Notes under the pieces: model-generated
The model's input: only the letters and a program-made list of their open reading frames with translations
Database searches by the model: none
What the model was told of the DNA's origin: nothing
Program-made: the position numbers and the translations under genes
Assembly (NCBI GenBank): GCA_009746045.1
Contig: RPFO01000412.1
Span: 650,162 to 697,661, forward strand
From: Mesostigma viride
Lineage: Eukaryota; Streptophyta; Mesostigmatophyceae; Mesostigmatales; Mesostigmataceae
Length of the DNA: 47,500 nt
Reading direction: 5' to 3'
Part shown: positions 27,401 through 36,400 of the stretch, one piece after another
Layout: each line of letters begins with the position of its first letter
How positions within the stretch are numbered: position 1 is the stretch's first letter

Positions 27401-30400
27401 AGGTGCTAGTGATCAAACACTACAATACACGACCAGGTGCTAGTGATCAAACACTACAATACACGACCAGGTGCTAGTGATCAAACACTACAATACACGA
27501 CCAGGTGCTAGTGATCAAACACTACAATACACGACCAGGTGCTAGTGATCAAACACTACAATACACGACCAGGTGCTAGTGATCAAACACTACAATACAC
27601 GACCAGGTGCTAGTGATCAAACACTACAATACACGACCAGGTGCTAGTGATCAAACACTACAATACACGACCAGGTGCTAGTGATCAAACACTACAATAC
27701 ACGACCAGGTGCTAGTGATCAAACACTACAATACACGACCAGGTGCTAGTGATCAAACACTACAATACACGACCAGGTGCTAGTGATCAAACACTACAAT
27801 ACACGACCAGGTGCTAGTGATCAAACACTACAATACACGACCAGGTGCTAGTGATCAAACACTACAATACACGACCAGGTGCTAGTGATCAAACACTACA
27901 ATACACGACCAGGTGCTAGTGATCAAACACTACAATACACGACCAGGTGCTAGTGATCAAACACTACAATACACGACCAGGTGCTAGTGATCAAACACTA
28001 CAATACACGACCAGGTGCTAGTGATCAAACACTACAATACACGACCAGGTGCTAGTGATCAAACACTACAATACACGACCAGGTGCTAGTGATCAAACAC
28101 TACAATACACGACCAGGTGCTAGTGATCAAACACTACAATACACGACCAGGTGCTAGTGATCAAACACTACAATACACGACCAGGTGCTAGTGATCAAAC
28201 ACTACAATACACGACCAGGTGCTAGTGATCAAACACTACAATACACGACCAGGTGCTAGTGATCAAACACTACAATACACGACCAGGTGCTAGTGATCAA
28301 ACACTACAATACACGACCAGGTGCTAGTGATCAAACACTACAATACACGACCAGGTGCTAGTGATCAAACACTACAATACACGACCAGGTGCTAGTGATC
28401 AAACACTACAATACACGACCAGGTGCTAGTGATCAAACACTACAATACACGACCAGGTGCTAGTGATCAAACACTACAATACACGACCAGGTGCTAGTGA
28501 TCAAACACTACAATACACGACCAGGTGCTAGTGATCAAACACTACAATACACGACCAGGTGCTAGTGATCAAACACTACAATACACGACCAGGTGCTAGT
28601 GATCAAACACTACAATACACGACCAGGTGCTAGTGATCAAACACTACAATACACGACCAGGTGCTAGTGATCAAACACTACAATACACGACCAGGTGCTA
28701 GTGATCAAACACTACAATACACGACCAGGTGCTAGTGATCAAACACTACAATACACGACCAGGTGCTAGTGATCAAACACTACAATACACGACCAGGTGC
28801 TAGTGATCAAACACTACAATACACGACCAGGTGCTAGTGATCAAACACTACAATACACGACCAGGTGCTAGTGATCAAACACTACAATACACGACCAGGT
28901 GCTAGTGATCAAACACTACAATACACGACCAGGTGCTAGTGATCAAACACTACAATACACGACCAGGTGCTAGTGATCAAACACTACAATACACGACCAG
29001 GTGCTAGTGATCAAACACTACAATACACGACCAGGTGCTAGTGATCAAACACTACAATACACGACCAGGTGCTAGTGATCAAACACTACAATACACGACC
29101 AGGTGCTAGTGATCAAACACTACAATACACGACCAGGTGCTAGTGATCAAACACTACAATACACGACCAGGTGCTAGTGATCAAACACTACAATACACGA
29201 CCAGGTGCTAGTGATCAAACACTACAATACACGACCAGGTGCTAGTGATCAAACACTACAATACACGACCAGGTGCTAGTGATCAAACACTACAATACAC
29301 GACCAGGTGCTAGTGATCAAACACTACAATACACGACCAGGTGCTAGTGATCAAACACTACAATACACGACCAGGTGCTAGTGATCAAACACTACAATAC
29401 ACGACCAGGTGCTAGTGATCAAACACTACAATACACGACCAGGTGCTAGTGATCAAACACTACAATACACGACCAGGTGCTAGTGATCAAACACTACAAT
29501 ACACGACCAGGTGCTAGTGATCAAACACTACAATACACGACCAGGTGCTAGTGATCAAACACTACAATACACGACCAGGTGCTAGTGATCAAACACTACA
29601 ATACACGACCAGGTGCTAGTGATCAAACACTACAATACACGACCAGGTGCTAGTGATCAAACACTACAATACACGACCAGGTGCTAGTGATCAAACACTA
29701 CAATACACGACCAGGTGCTAGTGATCAAACACTACAATACACGACCAGGTGCTAGTGATCAAACACTACAATACACGACCAGGTGCTAGTGATCAAACAC
29801 TACAATACACGACCAGGTGCTAGTGATCAAACACTACAATACACGACCAGGTGCTAGTGATCAAACACTACAATACACGACCAGGTGCTAGTGATCAAAC
29901 ACTACAATACACGACCAGGTGCTAGTGATCAAACACTACAATACACGACCAGGTGCTAGTGATCAAACACTACAATACACGACCAGGTGCTAGTGATCAA
30001 ACACTACAATACACGACCAGGTGCTAGTGATCAAACACTACAATACACGACCAGGTGCTAGTGATCAAACACTACAATACACGACCAGGTGCTAGTGATC
30101 AAACACTACAATACACGACCAGGTGCTAGTGATCAAACACTACAATACACGACCAGGTGCTAGTGATCAAACACTACAATACACGACCAGGTGCTAGTGA
30201 TCAAACACTACAATACACGACCAGGTGCTAGTGATCAAACACTACAATACACGACCAGGTGCTAGTGATCAAACACTACAATACACGACCAGGTGCTAGT
30301 GATCAAACACTACAATACACGACCAGGTGCTAGTGATCAAACACTACAATACACGACCAGGTGCTAGTGATCAAACACTACAATACACGACCAGGTGCTA

Positions 30401-33400
30401 GTGATCAAACACTACAATACACGACCAGGTGCTAGTGATCAAACACTACAATACACGACCAGGTGCTAGTGATCAAACACTACAATACACGACCAGGTGC
30501 TAGTGATCAAACACTACAATACACGACCAGGTGCTAGTGATCAAACACTACAATACACGACCAGGTGCTAGTGATCAAACACTACAATACACGACCAGGT
30601 GCTAGTGATCAAACACTACAATACACGACCAGGTGCTAGTGATCAAACACTACAATACACGACCAGGTGCTAGTGATCAAACACTACAATACACGACCAG
30701 GTGCTAGTGATCAAACACTACAATACACGACCAGGTGCTAGTGATCAAACACTACAATACACGACCAGGTGCTAGTGATCAAACACTACAATACACGACC
30801 AGGTGCTAGTGATCAAACACTACAATACACGACCAGGTGCTAGTGATCAAACACTACAATACACGACCAGGTGCTAGTGATCAAACACTACAATACACGA
30901 CCAGGTGCTAGTGATCAAACACTACAATACACGACCAGGTGCTAGTGATCAAACACTACAATACACGACCAGGTGCTAGTGATCAAACACTACAATACAC
31001 GACCAGGTGCTAGTGATCAAACACTACAATACACGACCAGGTGCTAGTGATCAAACACTACAATACACGACCAGGTGCTAGTGATCAAACACTACAATAC
31101 ACGACCAGGTGCTAGTGATCAAACACTACAATACACGACCAGGTGCTAGTGATCAAACACTACAATACACGACCAGGTGCTAGTGATCAAACACTACAAT
31201 ACACGACCAGGTGCTAGTGATCAAACACTACAATACACGACCAGGTGCTAGTGATCAAACACTACAATACACGACCAGGTGCTAGTGATCAAACACTACA
31301 ATACACGACCAGGTGCTAGTGATCAAACACTACAATACACGACCAGGTGCTAGTGATCAAACACTACAATACACGACCAGGTGCTAGTGATCAAACACTA
31401 CAATACACGACCAGGTGCTAGTGATCAAACACTACAATACACGACCAGGTGCTAGTGATCAAACACTACAATACACGACCAGGTGCTAGTGATCAAACAC
31501 TACAATACACGACCAGGTGCTAGTGATCAAACACTACAATACACGACCAGGTGCTAGTGATCAAACACTACAATACACGACCAGGTGCTAGTGATCAAAC
31601 ACTACAATACACGACCAGGTGCTAGTGATCAAACACTACAATACACGACCAGGTGCTAGTGATCAAACACTACAATACACGACCAGGTGCTAGTGATCAA
31701 ACACTACAATACACGACCAGGTGCTAGTGATCAAACACTACAATACACGACCAGGTGCTAGTGATCAAACACTACAATACACGACCAGGTGCTAGTGATC
31801 AAACACTACAATACACGACCAGGTGCTAGTGATCAAACACTACAATACACGACCAGGTGCTAGTGATCAAACACTACAATACACGACCAGGTGCTAGTGA
31901 TCAAACACTACAATACACGACCAGGTGCTAGTGATCAAACACTACAATACACGACCAGGTGCTAGTGATCAAACACTACAATACACGACCAGGTGCTAGT
32001 GATCAAACACTACAATACACGACCAGGTGCTAGTGATCAAACACTACAATACACGACCAGGTGCTAGTGATCAAACACTACAATACACGACCAGGTGCTA
32101 GTGATCAAACACTACAATACACGACCAGGTGCTAGTGATCAAACACTACAATACACGACCAGGTGCTAGTGATCAAACACTACAATACACGACCAGGTGC
32201 TAGTGATCAAACACTACAATACACGACCAGGTGCTAGTGATCAAACACTACAATACACGACCAGGTGCTAGTGATCAAACACTACAATACACGACCAGGT
32301 GCTAGTGATCAAACACTACAATACACGACCAGGTGCTAGTGATCAAACACTACAATACACGACCAGGTGCTAGTGATCAAACACTACAATACACGACCAG
32401 GTGCTAGTGATCAAACACTACAATACACGACCAGGTGCTAGTGATCAAACACTACAATACACGACCAGGTGCTAGTGATCAAACACTGCAATACACGACC
32501 AGGTGCTAGTGATCAAACACTACAATACACGACCAGGTGCTAGTGATCAAACACTACAATACACGACCAGGTGCTAGTGATCAAACACTACAATACACGA
32601 CCAGGTGCTAGTGATCAAACACTACAATACACGACCAGGTGCTAGTGATCAAACACTACAATACACGACCAGGTGCTAGTGATCAAACACTACAATACAC
32701 GACCAGGTGCTAGTGATCAAACACTACAATACACGACCAGGTGCTAGTGATCAAACACTACAATACACGACCAGGTGCTAGTGATCAAACACTACAATAC
32801 ACGACCAGGTGCTAGTGATCAAACACTACAATACACGACCAGGTGCTAGTGATCAAACACTACAATACACGACCAGGTGCTAGTGATCAAACACTACATT
32901 ACACGACCAGGTGCTAGTGATCAAACACTACAATACACGACCAGGTGCTAGTGATCAAACACTACAATACACGACCAGGTGCTAGTGATCAAACACACAA
33001 TACACGACCAGGTGCTAGTGATCAAACACTACAATACACGACCAGGTGCTAGTGATCAAACACTGCAATACACGACCAGGTGCTAGTGATCAAACACTGC
33101 AATACACGACCAGGTGCTAGTGATCAAACACTACAATACACGACCAGGTGCTAGTGATCAAACACTACAATACACGACCAGGTGCTAGTGATCAAACACT
33201 CAATACACGACCAGGTGCTAGTGATCAAACACTACCAATAACACGCCAGGCCGCTAGTGATCAAAACACCGCAATACACGACAGGTGCTAGTTCCTCCCA
33301 TGTCGCGCCTGCGCCCACAGCCATGTCTGTGACATCCATCCCTCGCGTTCCAATGTGCCAATCTCGTGCGTATGCGCCATCCATCCCTTCATCCACACAC

Positions 33401-36400
33401 ATCCAGGTCGCGCTGGATTGCCCCGTCCCCTTCAACCCATCACGCTCAAATGTGCCCATCACGTGCGTACGTGTTATCTACCCCCTCATCGACACCCACA
33501 CACCCCCAGGTCGCGCTGGATTACCTGCTGGGCTACGCGTTCGAGGGCCTCACATGGCCCCACGGCGAGGCCAGCGCCGTCTCCCAGAAGTCCCTCTACT
33601 CGCTGCTGCGGCGCGCCGCGTGGGAGTACAAGAACGAGACGCGGGGCGCCGTGCTGGAGGGCCTCATCGATGGCATGGCCGATGGGGGCTGGGGGCTGCG
33701 GCAGCCGGTCAATGCGTTCTTCCCAGGGCCAGCCGGGGCGGTGGACTGCATTGTGAGTGACTGTTGTTTTGAGAGAGAGAGAGGCTGAACGGCACGTGAC
33801 GCGGCAACGAAGGTACTTGGATGTTTACAAACGATTGCGGCTGATGCATTATCGTGGCATGGGGCCGACCTGCATGACCACATGCAGCCTCACTTACAAA
33901 ACATTTTGATTTTTCTGTACAAGTCCAATCACTGTCTACTATACACCCTGTAGATGCCATCGCTGCCATGACTGTTTCACGCACATGCACGCCCCCCAAA
34001 CGCTCCACACACGCATGCACGCCCTCCACCCGGATGGCCGACCCCCAGGTCACCGCCTGGTCCAACTGGACCACCTGCACGGCGACATGTGGCGGCGGCA
34101 CGCGCAACCGCACGCGCCGCATACAGCAGCCAGCCGCAGGCTACGGTGGGCCGTGCCCTTTGTTGTTCGAAGAAGAGGACTGCAACGTGGAGGATTGTCC
34201 GCAGGACTGCGTTCTGGCGCCCTGGGGTACGTGGCTAGAGGGTCACATGCCCCACCAGAACGGATTCCCCCGCCCCCTTCCCCCTCACTCTTGGTACGTG
34301 ACCGGAAGAATCTCCCTGCCTTGGCTGGCAAGGCGGATGAGCGCTTGCATGACAAGGGGCAGCTCGTGGCTACGTTCCAGCTCACAGCCAAGTTTTATTC
34401 GTATCGAAGCAGATTGCAGACACAAACAGATTGCAGAAGCCAGGACGGAGCAGAACTAGGCGAAGTGGCCCCTGTTGAGCGAGTGGCTTTCGCAACGCCC
34501 AGGATGACGTCGTTGCCGGCCAAAGCCGTTAGATACTAGAACTTTGCGGAGTGGACCCTTAAATCAGGGGTGGCCCTCGCAACACCCCGCAGCCAAGCTT
34601 GGCCCGAGTAGCCATGTGGGCACTGCCAATCCCATTCACGTAGTTTACATGAGTCGCTAGTATCCATTACTGTGCGCTGAAGACGCTTCGACCCTTGTGA
34701 CGGGGCTAGTGCCGGTGCTGCTGTCGCCCTTAGTTGACTAGGGCTTTGCAGGGCAACCCAGGTCTGGGTTTTGAAAATGTTGGCAAGTTGATGTTGCCCT
34801 TGACTGCTTGCCAGTGAATCAAACATCCTCCTTTGGTCCTTACCCTTTTGAACCAAAACTGCTCCAACCCTTTCTGCCTCTCACCCTTTCACAAGTAGAG
34901 TGAGATGCATAAGAGTTATGCATTACCCTGACTCTGCACGTCGCGCCCCGTGCAAGCGGCCACGCATGCGAGCTTACAGCCGAGGCTTGAGGTCCAGAAG
35001 ATGAGAGTCCAGCCACAGTGCGGAGCGATATAGGCAAGCATGCAGCATTGCGACTTGTGCGGGCAAAGCATGTGCAAAGGTCAGGAAACTCTTCCCCGCG
35101 TCGATCATGTAGGCGATCTGTCCTTATACTGGTATCCTAAGCTATCTAGCAGTACTTGTCTATATCGTTGTCGATCATGTAGGCGATCTGTCCTTATACT
35201 GGTATCCTAAGCTATCTAGCAGTACTTGTCTATATCGTTGTACATGTAACTAATATTGCGGGCTCTCAGTACCACCCTTGTCTATACCACATTTATATAC
35301 ATTGTCCGCACCCCATTTATAAACCTTGTCTGCACCCCATTTATAAACCTTGTCTATACCACATGACTCGGCCTTCCGTGCGCAGGCGAATGGGGTGCCT
35401 GCAGCGTCCCCTGCGGCGGTGGTGGTGTACGTAAGCGGCGCCGTGCCCTGCTGGTGGCCCCCAAGGGGGGGGGCTCCCCTTGCCCCAGCGAGCTGGAGGA
35501 AGAGGTCGGATGCTACGTGGAGCCCTGCAGCTGGGGTATGTGCCAAACATGGCTCCTCTCTATGCTGTACCCATTGCACCAAACAACACCAAACACACCA
35601 AACACACCAAACACATCCAACACACAAAACACACAAAACACACCAAACACAACTCTTCTCTACAATGCTGGGGCATGGGGCAACACATTCTCCCGTGACG
35701 GTAGTTAGGATACCGCGGGGCTTGTCACATGTGTCCCGTGGTCTATCGACAGGGAGCCATGCATCTCTGGAGCTAAAAACTGCCAGTGAAAGAAAGAATA
35801 GCATTAGAACGATCCTTAGTTCGATTTTTGGATGTCTCCATATTGACGTCCAAGCAAGCACGCTCCGCTGCAGACAAGTCCACATTCGGCGCGGGTTCGC
35901 ACCGCCTTTCCTGGCGGGGCCTGTGGCAGCTGGCAGCTGGCAGCTGGCGCCTGGCCCTGTCGTTGCCGGCCCTGTTGTTGCTGCCCCTTTTTTGCCCTGT
36001 TGTTGCTGGCCCTTTTTTGCTGCCACCAGCCGTAAACCGCATCGATCTAGGACACGCTGTCTGCAGACACGCCTGCCCATGCGCACACGTCTTGCGCACA
36101 TTTGATCTGATATACGTGCATTTTCTCTATGCGCATTCTAACTAAACCGTGACATCGTAGCGAAAACCTGCCTGAAGGTGACCCCCAGGGCCACTTTGCG
36201 AAAAAGAAGAGGATTCGCAGGAGATACGTCGGTTGCCGCCTGGCTTCAGACAGCACATGCATCCATCTGGCATCTGGGGGGTGGGGGGGGGGGTGGGGGG
36301 TGGGGGTGGAGGGTGGGGGTGGGGGGGGGGTGGGGGTGGGGGTGGGGGGTGGGGGTGGGGCTGGGGGGTGGGGGGGGGTGGGGGTGTGGGGGGTGGGTGG

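Noticed and set aside
15123-33292. CRISPR array or centromeric satellite
   Set aside because: Units are directly adjacent with no spacers, so it is not CRISPR. Its place between two exons of one gene argues against a centromere, though this is not proof.
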